A stretch of DNA of 64,000 nt. Source: Pseudomonas tremae (lineage in GTDB: Bacteria > Pseudomonadota > Gammaproteobacteria > Pseudomonadales > Pseudomonadaceae). Made by a program: the position numbers and the translations under genes. Shown piece after piece: positions 8,628 through 17,521 of this stretch. Positions within the stretch are counted from its first letter, which is position 1. Each line of letters begins with the position of its first letter. The DNA is taken from positions 62,001 through 126,000 of the forward strand of contig NZ_LJRO01000384.1 of assembly GCF_001401155.1 (NCBI RefSeq), read 5' to 3'. Below the pieces are notes generated by a model. That model was not told where the DNA came from. It saw only the letters and a list, made by a program, of their open reading frames with translations, and did no database searches.

Positions 8628-9380
8628 TTATCGGGATAACACCTTGTTCGCGTAGCCGGGTTGTTGATTAAACAACGTTGCCTGATAAGGCACTTGTCCA
8701 CCGTAGTCATTGATACTGACGAACTTCAGTACCCACGGGGCGGTACCGGAATTGTGCAGCAACGGAATAGTCAGGCGTTGAAGCGGCGCCAGCATCTGAC
8801 TGTCGATAACCGCCAGTTCAGTACCTTGCCGGTGCAGAGAGATACCGAGCATAGACACATGATAAGGCCCCGGGTTTACGACCGACAGGTTGTCAGGATC
8901 ACTGAGTTGCCACTGCAACTTTTCGGGCGCCTGCTGTGGGTCGCCCACTAACCCGTCGGGTCGGAAAAATACTTTTATTCGCTGGCGTATCGCAATCTGC
9001 AACGTGTTCACCGCTGCGGCTTGAGGTATTTCCTGAACATTGAGCCACAGCACCGACTCACGGTCCGTCGGCATATCCGCCCCCGAGTAAATGATGCGCA
9101 CGAGTTGCCTCCCGCCTCCCGCCATACGTGTCAACGGCGGTGTCACAATAAACGGCACATGCGATGCGCTTTCTTGATGAGCACTTTCCGGCGTCGGCGA
9201 CTCAAGCCAGGACTGCAAGAGAATTTCGCCGCTGCCGCTGTTATGAACCCCTAGGCTGACTTCCTTCTCATTGCCCTGATAAATGACGCGCGTGGTATTC
9301 AACACGATGCCTGCCTGCGCGGAGACAACCGACAACAGCAGCACCGTGAGTATCACGCAGCGCGATAAGTAACCCGACAT
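8628..9380 (-). CDS. periplasmic fimbrial chaperone (PapD/FimC family), first copy
   Basis: A 250-residue PapD-type chaperone. The ATG at 9380 begins a clear signal peptide (about 1-24, ending VSAQAG). Family segments include PFIVTPPLTRM, the R-Q-L-V-R-I-I-Y strand and IAIRQRIKVFFRP. It shares the same architecture as the chaperone at 5175-5957 but is clearly diverged from it, so the pair is not a recent duplication. It lies 62 bases downstream of the major pilin gene, the usual place for the main-shaft chaperone. A 130-base gap separates it from the usher. Confidence 0.9.
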   Translation of the reverse strand: MSGYLSRCVILTVLLLSVVSAQAGIVLNTTRVIYQGNEKEVSLGVHNSGSGEILLQSWLESPTPESAHQESASHVPFIVTPPLTRMAGGGRQLVRIIYSGADMPTDRESVLWLNVQEIPQAAAVNTLQIAIRQRIKVFFRPDGLVGDPQQAPEKLQWQLSDPDNLSVVNPGPYHVSMLGISLHRQGTELAVIDSQMLAPLQRLTIPLLHNSGTAPWVLKFVSINDYGGQVPYQATLFNQQPGYANKVLSR

Positions 9381-9442
9381 ACTGACGTTCGCCTTGATTC
9401 GATAAAGAACAAGGCGGGCAGCGCCCGCCCTGCCCGACACTG

Positions 9443-10027
9443 TTACTCGTAATCCAGCACGAACGGCATGAAACCGTCAGCGTTACCCGGATTGGTCGGG
9501 GTGCCGTTAAGCACGTACACCGCGCCAAAATTGATTTCTGCGGTCGCCCCGCTGGCACTTTCCTTGACCAGCGTGGTGTCGATGGTTTCGCCGCCGCTCA
9601 GGTCCATCAGTACGTTGGAAGCATTGAGCAGGCCGATACCCACACCGTCCGCCGCCCCGGTGGTACGCAGAAGTTTGGCGTCGTTATTATCCAGACCGCT
9701 GCCATTACGGGCAGTGAGGCGCATTTTCACCATGTTGTACTGGTCGGCGCCCGCGCTGCAGTTGACCAGCAACTGAATAGGCGATGCTGTTTCAAAGCGA
9801 CTTTCGCTGGAGAGGCCAATGTCCGAGAAAGAGACGTTGCCCAGGTCGACATTTATTTCACCCGCTCCAGAGCCGGCCGTGACGCCCGTGCCCGGTCCCA
9901 CATCGCAAGAGATATTGGTCAGTGTCCCGCTGAACACCAGTTTACCGTTGTTGGCAGCGTTGGCGGTGCCCGCCATCCCAAGACCCATGACGCCCAGAAC
10001 TGCCAATGTAAGAGAAAGCTTTTTCAT
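9443..10027 (-). CDS. major fimbrial subunit (type 1 pilin family)
   Basis: A 194-residue secreted pilin. The ATG at 10027 opens a standard signal peptide (MKKLSLTLAVLGVMGLGMAG, cleavage after ANA). The mature part begins with NNGKLVFSGTLTNISC, where G-x-(I/L)-x-x-x-x-C is the classic type 1 pilin start. A second cysteine (VNCSA) forms the expected disulfide. The protein ends in an alternating beta strand with a penultimate Tyr (FVLDYE), as needed for donor-strand complementation. It is the probable shaft subunit because it directly precedes the chaperone and usher. Confidence 0.9.
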   Translation of the reverse strand: MKKLSLTLAVLGVMGLGMAGTANAANNGKLVFSGTLTNISCDVGPGTGVTAGSGAGEINVDLGNVSFSDIGLSSESRFETASPIQLLVNCSAGADQYNMVKMRLTARNGSGLDNNDAKLLRTTGAADGVGIGLLNASNVLMDLSGGETIDTTLVKESASGATAEINFGAVYVLNGTPTNPGNADGFMPFVLDYE

Positions 10028-10388
10028 GCTAACGACCTTCCTTGTGTTATGTCGTGTGTGCCCACTATCGGACGCCAATCACTATAAAGATCGCGCTCTT
10101 TGATCGCTGTCAGGGTAATAACTTTTACCCCGCAGACAATGCAACATATTGCGCAGGATGGGTCTGTAGGAATAACGACAAGTCGTTCGCAGGCCGCGAT
10201 AAACAAGGGCATCAAGCAACAGCAGACGGAAAAGGTCAGCCTGCTGTTTGCGGCTGCACTTCATTGACGGTCATGGCAGGAGTGTTATCGGCAAGCGTAT
10301 ATAAGGGACGCTCGAATCAAGCTTTGAACTGTCCCGCGCTGACGCGAGACAGTTAGCAAGAGAAAAACATACAGCGAACACCGACTGC
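10028..10388. other. intergenic region upstream of the major pilin
   Basis: About 360 bases without a credible gene. It presumably holds the promoter of the pilin-chaperone-usher-adhesin operon on the minus strand. I see no obvious sigma-54 or sigma-28 element and no strong terminator after the small pilin gene upstream, so read-through from that gene is possible. Confidence 0.4.
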
Positions 10389-10769
10389 TTATTGGTAGTT
10401 CAGGGTAATCACGGCAGCGCGGCCCTGTGACGACGTTCCGTCAGGCTTGAGTGTGTCAGGCAAGACTTGATAATACGCAACGAATGGAACAGCGTAGGCG
10501 GTGCATGCATTACCGTCCGTGCTGACGTATACATCAATGCCCGGTGCAACTTCGAGCATACGAGTGCGGGCGGCAGCGGCATGCCCGTCAGGACGTGAAA
10601 CCTGACAACTGCTGTTGACGATACTGCCGTGCAGGCTAAGCATGCCGTCTTTTGCCGAAGAGACCGACGGCGCAACCATTAACGGCAGCGTTATCACTGC
10701 TGCCAGCAGGCCTTTAGGGCGAGTCAACATGTTCAACATTACTTTCCAGCCTGATTTTTCACGTCTCAT
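10389..10769 (-). CDS. short pilin-like secreted protein
   Basis: A 126-residue protein with a pilin layout in miniature. The ATG at 10769 has GGAG about 10 bases upstream; an in-frame GTG 12 bases earlier is the alternative. A long basic signal sequence (about 1-39) ends VSSAKD. The mature part starts with LHGSIVNSSCQV, the type 1 pilin G-x-(I/V)-x-x-x-C pattern, and has a second cysteine (GNACTAY). It ends with an alternating strand AAVITLNYQ carrying the penultimate aromatic. The mature region of about 90 residues is well below the usual 140-160, so loops are missing or it is an anchor or terminator subunit. Position first in the cluster suggests co-function. Confidence 0.7.
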   Translation of the reverse strand: MRREKSGWKVMLNMLTRPKGLLAAVITLPLMVAPSVSSAKDGMLSLHGSIVNSSCQVSRPDGHAAAARTRMLEVAPGIDVYVSTDGNACTAYAVPFVAYYQVLPDTLKPDGTSSQGRAAVITLNYQ

Positions 10770-11059
10770 GGCGTACTCCACTCACAGGATCATCTATCGA
10801 GTTAAGTTGGCGGGAGAATCAGCTGTCAGAAGTTTTCCCGATGCAGGTAGGAATTGCCCTAGGACTTTATAAACATCTGGACAAATCGCCCTTCAACAAA
10901 TATATCGTCTGCTGTCTGCATTTCTTGACCGGGTACCACACCCGTGGAGCGCTTTCTGACAAACCTGACAGCTGAAAGTCATTCTGCTGACCGGGTTTGC
11001 AGGCTATAAGTAAGCGATAAAGACATCATTCCCACAGCGACCTTTGGCGTTTTCTTCAC

Positions 11060-12226
11060 ATGCGCAGACAGACCCTGACCGTCTCCCTTGTTGTACTGCT
11101 GGTAGTGTGCGCCGCCGTGGCCAGCTGGAAGCTGACACGCTCGACCACAATCCCCAGGCATATTGCTGCGGCGGTGCCGGTCAAGGTGATCACCGTAAGT
11201 GTCGAAGACGTACCGCGCTTCGTGACGGGTATCGGATCGGTGCTGTCACTGCAGAGTGTCGTGATCCGCCCCCAGGTCGATGGCGTGCTGACTCGCGTGC
11301 TGGTCAAAGAGGGTCAACAGGTGAAGGCTGGCGAGCTGCTGGCGACACTGGATGATCGCTCCATTCGCGCCGCGCTGGAGCAATCACGCGCACAACTTGC
11401 GCAAAGCAAGGCACAACTGGACGTCGCGCAACTGGACCTCAAGCGCTATCGCCAGCTCACCGAAGACAACGGCATCTCGCGACAGACCTTTGATCAGCAA
11501 CAGGCTCTGGTCAAGCAACTGGCTGCCACGGCGCAGGGCAATGAGGCCAGCATCAATGCCGCGCAAGTACAGCTTTCCTACACCCAGATTCGCTCACCGG
11601 TCGCGGGACGTGTCGGTATTCGCAATGTCGATGAGGGCAATTTCCTGCGTGTCAGCGACGCCAACGGGCTGTTTTCGGTGACGCAGATCGATCCGATTGC
11701 GGTGGAGTTCTCCCTGCCCCAGCAGATGTTGCCCACGCTGCAGGGGCTGGTTGCCGAGCACACAGCGGCAGCGGTCAAAGCCTATCAGGGCGACGGTGCA
11801 GCCAACGGCCTGCTGTTGGGCGAAGGCACACTTTCGCTGATCGACAACCAAGTGTCGGCAACCACCGGCACGATCCGCGCCAAGGCGCAATTCAAAAATC
11901 CCGGCGAGCAGCTCTGGCCCGGGCAGCTGGTCACCGTGAAGATCCAGACCGGCATCGAACTCAACTCTCTCAAGGTGCCGCCACAGGTTGTGCAGCGTGG
12001 CATTGACCAGCATTTCGTCTACCGGGTCATTGCCGACAACAAGGTGGAGGTCGTGCCGGTCAAAGTGCTTTATCAGGACAGTGAGCAGACATTGATCAGC
12101 GGACCTCAGGCGGGCGACGTTCTGGTCAGCGACGGGCAGTCGCGGCTGAGGCCTGGCGCGACTGTCGAAGTGGTCGGCGCCCCGACAGCGGAAGTGGCAA
12201 GCGCGCAAGCGGACCGAGCACCATGA
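11060..12226 (+). CDS. RND efflux periplasmic adaptor (membrane fusion protein)
   Basis: A 388-residue adaptor of the MdtA/AcrA type that links an RND pump to an outer-membrane channel. An N-terminal membrane anchor covers about residues 7-24. The biotinyl-lipoyl half-motifs (PQVDGVLTRVLVKEGQQVKAGELL and SPVAGRVGIRNVDEGNFL) flank a glutamine/alanine-rich alpha hairpin (about 95-155). Beta-barrel and membrane-proximal domains follow. It overlaps the pump gene by 4 bases, so the two are one operon. No outer-membrane factor gene is present, so a TolC-like channel must come from elsewhere. Substrate is unknown. Confidence 0.92.
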   Translation: MRRQTLTVSLVVLLVVCAAVASWKLTRSTTIPRHIAAAVPVKVITVSVEDVPRFVTGIGSVLSLQSVVIRPQVDGVLTRVLVKEGQQVKAGELLATLDDRSIRAALEQSRAQLAQSKAQLDVAQLDLKRYRQLTEDNGISRQTFDQQQALVKQLAATAQGNEASINAAQVQLSYTQIRSPVAGRVGIRNVDEGNFLRVSDANGLFSVTQIDPIAVEFSLPQQMLPTLQGLVAEHTAAAVKAYQGDGAANGLLLGEGTLSLIDNQVSATTGTIRAKAQFKNPGEQLWPGQLVTVKIQTGIELNSLKVPPQVVQRGIDQHFVYRVIADNKVEVVPVKVLYQDSEQTLISGPQAGDVLVSDGQSRLRPGATVEVVGAPTAEVASAQADRAP

Positions 12227-15200
12227 CGGGCCGCGGCTCGGTCTCGGCCTGGTGTATCGACCACCCGGTCGCCACGCTGTTATTGACCTTTGCAATCGTG
12301 CTGCTGGGCGTCATTGCCTTTCCGCGCTTGCCGATTGCGCCATTGCCGGAAGCGGAATTCCCGACCATTCAGATTACCGCGCAGCTCCCCGGTGCCAGCC
12401 CGGAGACCATGGCCTCCTCGGTAGCTACACCGCTTGAAGTGCAGTTCAGCGCGATACCCGGTATGACCCAAATGACTTCTAGCAGCGCACTGGGCTCCAC
12501 CAACCTGACCCTGCAATTCACGCTGAACAAGAGCATCGATACAGCTGCTCAGGAAGTCCAGGCCGCGATCAATACCGCTGCGGGCCGCCTGCCAGCCGAC
12601 ATGCCCAGCCTGCCAACCTGGCGCAAGGTCAACCCGGCTGACAGTCCGGTACTGATTCTGAGTGTGAGCTCCAGCCTGATGCCGGGGACCGACCTGAGCG
12701 ATGTCACCGAGACCATCCTGGCGCGTCAGCTCAGTCAGATCGAGGGCGTCGGTCAGGTCTACATCACCGGTCAGCAACGTCCCGCAATCCGGGTGCAGGC
12801 CGCACCGGAAAAACTCGCTGCGCTGGGCCTGACCCTGGCAGACATCCGCCTTGCCGTGCAGCAGACCAGCTTGAACCTGGCCAAAGGCGCCCTGTATGGC
12901 AAGGACAGTATTTCGACCCTGTCTTCCAACGACCAACTGTTCAAACCGCAGGACTACGCGCAGCTGATCGTCTCGTACAAGAACGGTGCTCCGGTGCAGT
13001 TGAAGGACGTGGCGCGGGTTGTGGCAGGCTCTGAAAATGCTTACGTCAAGGCGTGGTCTGGCGATCAGCAAGGCGTCAATATCGCCATATTTCGTCAACC
13101 CGGCGCCAATATCGTCGAAACCGTCGACCGCATCCAGCGCGAACTGCCGCGCTTGCAGGAAATGCTGCCTGCAGCGGTGGACGTTTCGGTGCTCAACGAC
13201 CGTACCCGGACTATCCGGGCGTCGCTGCACGAAGTGGAACTGACCCTGCTGATTGCAGTGTTGCTGGTGGTCGCCGTCATGGCGTTGTTTCTGCGCCAGC
13301 TGTCGGCCACGCTGATCGTCAGCGCGGTACTCGGCGTCTCGCTGATCGCCAGCTTCGCGATGATGTACCTGTTCGGCTTCAGCCTTAACAACCTGACGCT
13401 GGTGGCCATCGTGGTCGCAGTCGGTTTCGTGGTGGATGACGCCATCGTTGTGGTGGAAAACATCCATCGTCATCTCGAAGCCGGGCAAGGCATGCGCGAG
13501 GCGGCCATCAAAGGCTCCGGGGAAATCGGCTTTACCGTGGTGTCGATCAGTTTCTCGCTGGTGGCCGCGTTCATTCCGTTGCTGTTCATGGGGGGCGTGG
13601 TCGGACGGCTGTTCAAGGAATTCGCGCTGACCGCCACAGCGACCATTCTGATCTCGGTCGTTGTCTCTCTGACCCTAGCCCCGACGCTCGCAGCGTTGTT
13701 CATGCGCGCACCCACGCACCACCCGCACCAGAAGCCGGGGTTCGGCGAACGCTTGCTCGCGGCCTACGAACGGGGCCTGCGCAAGGCGCTGGCGCACCAG
13801 CGGTTGATGCTTGGCGTATTCGGCCTGACCCTCGCGCTGGCAGTGGTGGGCTACGTTCTTATTCCCAAAGGGTTCTTCCCGGTCCAGGACACCGCTTTTG
13901 CGCTGGGTACCAGTGAGGCCGCTGCGGATATTTCCTACCCGGACATGGTGGAAAAGCATCTGCAACTGGCAAAGATCGTCGGTGCAGACCCTGCGGTGTT
14001 GGCGTTCTCTCATTCGGTGGGTGTATCTGGCAGCAACCAGACCATCGCCAATGGCCGCTTCTGGATTTCGCTCAAACCGCGGTCCGAGCGCGATGTCTCG
14101 GTCAGTGAATTCATTGACCGCCTGCGTCCCAAGCTGGCGAAAGTCCCCGGCATCGTTCTGTACCTGCGCGCCGGGCAGGACATCAACCTCAGTTCCGGCC
14201 CTAGCCGCAGCCAATATCAGTACGTGCTCAAAAGCAATGACGGCGCCCTGCTGACCACCTGGACCGAACGCCTGACCGAGAAACTGCGCAGCAACCCGGC
14301 ATTTCGCGACATGTCCAACGACTTGCAACTGGGCGGCAGCGTGACCCACATCGATATCGATCGCAGCGCTGCCGCACGTTTCGGCCTGACCACTGCCGAT
14401 GTCGATCAGGCTCTTTACGACGCATTCGGACAGCGGCAGATCAGCGAATACCAGACCGAGGTCAACCAGTACAAGGTCATCCTGGAACTCGACGCCCAGC
14501 AGCGTGGCAAGGCCGAAAGCCTGGCCTACTTTTACCTGCGCTCGCCGCTGACCAACGAAATGGTGCCCCTGTCGGCACTGGCCAAGGTCAGTGCTCCGCG
14601 CATGGGGCCATTGTCGATCAGTCACGACGGGATGTTCCCTGCCGCAAACCTGTCGTTCAACCTGGCATCGGGCGTCGCGCTGGGCGACGCAGTGCGCATG
14701 CTCGATCAAGCCAAGAACGAGATCGGCATGCCGGCCTCGATCATCGGCAGCTTCCAGGGCGCGGCGCAGGCTTTTCAGAGCTCTCTGGGCAATCAGCCGT
14801 GGCTGATCCTCGCCGCACTGGTGGCGGTGTATATCATTCTTGGCGTGCTTTACGAGAGTTTCGTCCACCCGCTGACGATCATTTCCACCCTGCCCTCGGC
14901 GGGTATCGGCGCACTGTTACTGTTGTGGCTGATGGGTCAGGACTTCTCGATCATGGCACTGATCGGCGTGGTGCTGTTGATCGGCATCGTCAAGAAGAAC
15001 GGCATTCTGCTGGTGGATTTCGCGTTGCAGGCGCAACGCGAGCAAGGCCTCTCGCCGCAGGACGCCATTTACGAAGCCTGCATCACGCGTTTCCGACCGA
15101 TTATCATGACCACCCTCGCGGCCCTGCTCGGCGCGTTGCCGCTGATGCTGGGTTTCGGGGTCGGGGCCGAGTTGCGCCAGCCCTTGGGGATTGCCGTAGT

Positions 15201-15330
15201 GGGCGGTCTGCTGGTAAGCCAGATGCTGACGCTGTTCACCACGCCGGTCATCTACCTGCAGCTGGAGCGGCTGTTCCATCGACGCCAACCTGCGCCCGCC
15301 GCCGTACCGGCACCGGCCCTGCACAAGTGA
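12223..15330 (+). CDS. RND efflux permease (MdtB/MdtC/MuxB-like)
   Basis: A 1035-residue proton-driven RND transporter of the HAE-1 type. It shows the family's 12 membrane segments in two halves, each with a large periplasmic loop. The TM4 proton-relay pair is visible in GFVVDDAIVVVENIHRH (about 403-419). The essential TM10 lysine is in GIVKKNGILLVDFA. The linker IPKGFFPVQD begins the second half. Length is standard (1025-1055). The second-half sequence resembles MdtC-type pumps more than AcrB. It is the only RND subunit here, whereas MdtB/MdtC systems use two. The downstream two-component system suggests inducible expression; the substrate cannot be inferred. Confidence 0.93.
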   Translation: MTGRGSVSAWCIDHPVATLLLTFAIVLLGVIAFPRLPIAPLPEAEFPTIQITAQLPGASPETMASSVATPLEVQFSAIPGMTQMTSSSALGSTNLTLQFTLNKSIDTAAQEVQAAINTAAGRLPADMPSLPTWRKVNPADSPVLILSVSSSLMPGTDLSDVTETILARQLSQIEGVGQVYITGQQRPAIRVQAAPEKLAALGLTLADIRLAVQQTSLNLAKGALYGKDSISTLSSNDQLFKPQDYAQLIVSYKNGAPVQLKDVARVVAGSENAYVKAWSGDQQGVNIAIFRQPGANIVETVDRIQRELPRLQEMLPAAVDVSVLNDRTRTIRASLHEVELTLLIAVLLVVAVMALFLRQLSATLIVSAVLGVSLIASFAMMYLFGFSLNNLTLVAIVVAVGFVVDDAIVVVENIHRHLEAGQGMREAAIKGSGEIGFTVVSISFSLVAAFIPLLFMGGVVGRLFKEFALTATATILISVVVSLTLAPTLAALFMRAPTHHPHQKPGFGERLLAAYERGLRKALAHQRLMLGVFGLTLALAVVGYVLIPKGFFPVQDTAFALGTSEAAADISYPDMVEKHLQLAKIVGADPAVLAFSHSVGVSGSNQTIANGRFWISLKPRSERDVSVSEFIDRLRPKLAKVPGIVLYLRAGQDINLSSGPSRSQYQYVLKSNDGALLTTWTERLTEKLRSNPAFRDMSNDLQLGGSVTHIDIDRSAAARFGLTTADVDQALYDAFGQRQISEYQTEVNQYKVILELDAQQRGKAESLAYFYLRSPLTNEMVPLSALAKVSAPRMGPLSISHDGMFPAANLSFNLASGVALGDAVRMLDQAKNEIGMPASIIGSFQGAAQAFQSSLGNQPWLILAALVAVYIILGVLYESFVHPLTIISTLPSAGIGALLLLWLMGQDFSIMALIGVVLLIGIVKKNGILLVDFALQAQREQGLSPQDAIYEACITRFRPIIMTTLAALLGALPLMLGFGVGAELRQPLGIAVVGGLLVSQMLTLFTTPVIYLQLERLFHRRQPAPAAVPAPALHK

Positions 15331-15340
15331 GAGTCGCCCG

Positions 15341-16018
15341 ATGCGCGTGCTGATTATCGAAGACGAAGAGAAAACCGCAGACTACCTGCGCCGCGGCCTG
15401 ACCGAACAGGGCTACACCGTTGATGTGGCGCGCGACGGTATCGAAGGCCTGCACCTGGCGCTGGAGAATGACCACGCCATCATCATTCTCGACGTGATGC
15501 TGCCAGGCCTCGATGGTTTCGGCGTACTGCGTGCATTACGCGCGCGCAAGCAGACGCCTGTCATCATGCTGACCGCTCGCGAGCAGGTCGATGACCGCAT
15601 TCGCGGCCTGCGCGAAGGTGCTGATGACTATCTTGGCAAGCCGTTTTCGTTTCTGGAGCTGGTCGCCCGCCTGCAAGCACTGACCCGCCGCAGCGGTGGC
15701 CACGAGCCGGTGCAGATCACCATCGCCGACTTGTGGATAGACCTGATCAGCCGCAAGGCGACACGCGCGGGGATGCGCCTGGACCTGACCGCCAAGGAGT
15801 TCTCGCTGCTGAGTGTTCTGGCCAGACGTCAGGGCGACATCCTCTCCAAGACGTCTATCGCCGAGATGGTTTGGGACATCAATTTCGACAGCGACACCAA
15901 TGTGGTCGAAGTCGCCATCAAGCGCCTGCGTGCCAAGCTCGACGGCCCGCACGAACACAAGCTGCTGCACACCATTCGCGGCATGGGCTACGTGTTGGAG
16001 AACCGCAGTGCGGGCTGA
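15341..16018 (+). CDS. OmpR/CopR-type response regulator
   Basis: A 225-residue regulator with a receiver domain (1-115, phospho-acceptor D51 in IIILDVMLPG, K101 in GKPFSF) and an OmpR-type winged-helix DNA-binding domain (about 127-222). It belongs to the CopR/CusR/IrlR branch usually paired with heavy-metal-type sensor kinases. It begins 10 bases after the RND permease and overlaps the kinase start, so all four genes look like one transcript. It most likely controls this efflux operon, with autoregulation possible. The inducing signal cannot be read from sequence, and metal sensing should not be assumed because the pump is not of the CusA type. Confidence 0.9.
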   Translation: MRVLIIEDEEKTADYLRRGLTEQGYTVDVARDGIEGLHLALENDHAIIILDVMLPGLDGFGVLRALRARKQTPVIMLTAREQVDDRIRGLREGADDYLGKPFSFLELVARLQALTRRSGGHEPVQITIADLWIDLISRKATRAGMRLDLTAKEFSLLSVLARRQGDILSKTSIAEMVWDINFDSDTNVVEVAIKRLRAKLDGPHEHKLLHTIRGMGYVLENRSAG

Positions 16019-17372
16019 CTCGATCGCCCTGCGCCTCAGCGGATTGTTCGCGCTGGTCGCTCTGTCGGTATTCATGCTGATTGGCTGGGCCTTGTACCTG
16101 CAGGTCGACAAGAGCCTGGATCTGCTGCCTCGCGCCGAGGTCGATGCACGCTACAGCGTGCTGGAATCAGCGGTGGGGCGTTACGGCAATCCCGAGCATT
16201 GGGGCAAGATCAAGGCAAAACTGAAGTTGCTCAGTGAGGAAGACAAGCGCCTGCGTTTCTGGGTGGTCAGCGACGATCCGGTTTATGAGTTCGGCAATCC
16301 TGGTGCTGATATTCGTCGATTCGCGCAGGGGCCGCCGGGCATGCACGACCTGAAACTGGCAGACCACCCTTTTGCCTTCAAAGTGCTGGTCAGCGAGTTC
16401 CCGCCCAAGGAGCAACGCCCGGCACTGCGCTTTCTGACGGCTATCGATACCGAGACGTTCTGGCACACCCAGCACTCACTGCTGGTCGCGCTGATCAGCC
16501 TGGCCACCCTTGGCGTTCTGCTGGCTTCGGCACTCGGTTACTGGGTCGCACGCATCGGCCTGCGCCCGTTGACCACGCTTTCGGAGGAAGTCCAGAAGCT
16601 GGCGCCGCCGCGTCTTTCCGGGCGTCTGCAGCTTTCGCCATTGCCTCCCGAGCTTGAACAGTTCGTCGCCTCTTTCAACTCGACGCTGGAGCGCGTCGAA
16701 CAAGCCTACTCGCGGCTGGAGTCATTCAACGCCGACGTGGCGCACGAGCTTCGTTCGCCTTTGACCAATCTGATCGGCCAGACCCAGGTGGCGCTGACCC
16801 GCGGCCGTTCTGCGGAGCATTATTTCGAGGTGCTTCAATCCAATCTCGAAGAGCTAGAGCGGCTGCGCTCGATCATTAATGACATGCTGTTCCTGGCCAG
16901 CGCCGATCAGGGCACCAGAGTCGAGGCGCTGACCTGCGCGTCGCTGGCTGAAGAGGTGGCCACAACCCTTGATTATCTGGATTTCATTCTGGAAGACGCG
17001 CAGGTTCGGGTGGATGTTCAGGGCGATGCCAGCGCACCGATCGAGAAAGCTCATCTGCGCCGCGCCTTGATCAATCTGCTGCACAACGCTGTGCAGCACA
17101 CCGCCGCCGGGCAAGTCATTGAAGTCACTATCGAATCGCATGCCGGGTACGTCAGTATCGCCGTCAGCAACCCGGGCCTGCAGATTGCCGAAGAACATCT
17201 GCCCAGGCTGTTCGAACGCTTCTACCGGGTAGACGCCTCGCGCAGCAACAGTGGCGCCAATCATGGTCTGGGACTGGCCATCGTCAAGGCGATTGCATTG
17301 ATGCACGGCGGCACAGTCTTCGTGAGCAGCCATCAGGGCACCAATACATTCGGCCTTCAACTTCCTCGCTGA
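16008..17372 (+). CDS. heavy-metal-type sensor histidine kinase
   Basis: A 454-residue membrane sensor kinase. I choose the GTG at 16008, which overlaps the regulator's stop and has GGAG 7-8 bases upstream; the open frame continues further up inside the regulator gene but is its shadow. Two membrane segments (about 11-30 and 158-180) flank a periplasmic domain of about 125 residues. HAMP, a HisKA domain (HELRSPLTNLIGQ, His near 244) and an HATPase domain (N-box LINLLHNAVQH, G-box HGLGLAIVKA) follow. It is the cognate kinase of the preceding regulator. It belongs to the CusS/IrlS/CopS group by architecture. Confidence 0.9.
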   Translation: MRADSIALRLSGLFALVALSVFMLIGWALYLQVDKSLDLLPRAEVDARYSVLESAVGRYGNPEHWGKIKAKLKLLSEEDKRLRFWVVSDDPVYEFGNPGADIRRFAQGPPGMHDLKLADHPFAFKVLVSEFPPKEQRPALRFLTAIDTETFWHTQHSLLVALISLATLGVLLASALGYWVARIGLRPLTTLSEEVQKLAPPRLSGRLQLSPLPPELEQFVASFNSTLERVEQAYSRLESFNADVAHELRSPLTNLIGQTQVALTRGRSAEHYFEVLQSNLEELERLRSIINDMLFLASADQGTRVEALTCASLAEEVATTLDYLDFILEDAQVRVDVQGDASAPIEKAHLRRALINLLHNAVQHTAAGQVIEVTIESHAGYVSIAVSNPGLQIAEEHLPRLFERFYRVDASRSNSGANHGLGLAIVKAIALMHGGTVFVSSHQGTNTFGLQLPR

Positions 17373-17521
17373 CGCCCCGCTGTACGCCGCCTGAATATAT
17401 TCGTGTTGCCGTCTTATAAGAATGCAGGCGGCATGTTATATAGCCTGCTCTATAATCAGCCGAAACAATTTTCTCCGACTCTGTCACTTCCCAGCACCTT
17501 TTCCTGCAGGTAAAGCAACCG

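Noticed and set aside
4181..10769. Phase-variable inversion switch (fimS-like) for the fimbrial cluster
   Set aside because: No inverted repeats flanking a promoter segment and no recombinase gene were found.
12280..13488. 402-codon minus-strand frame opposite the RND permease
   Set aside because: Antisense shadow with no family features.
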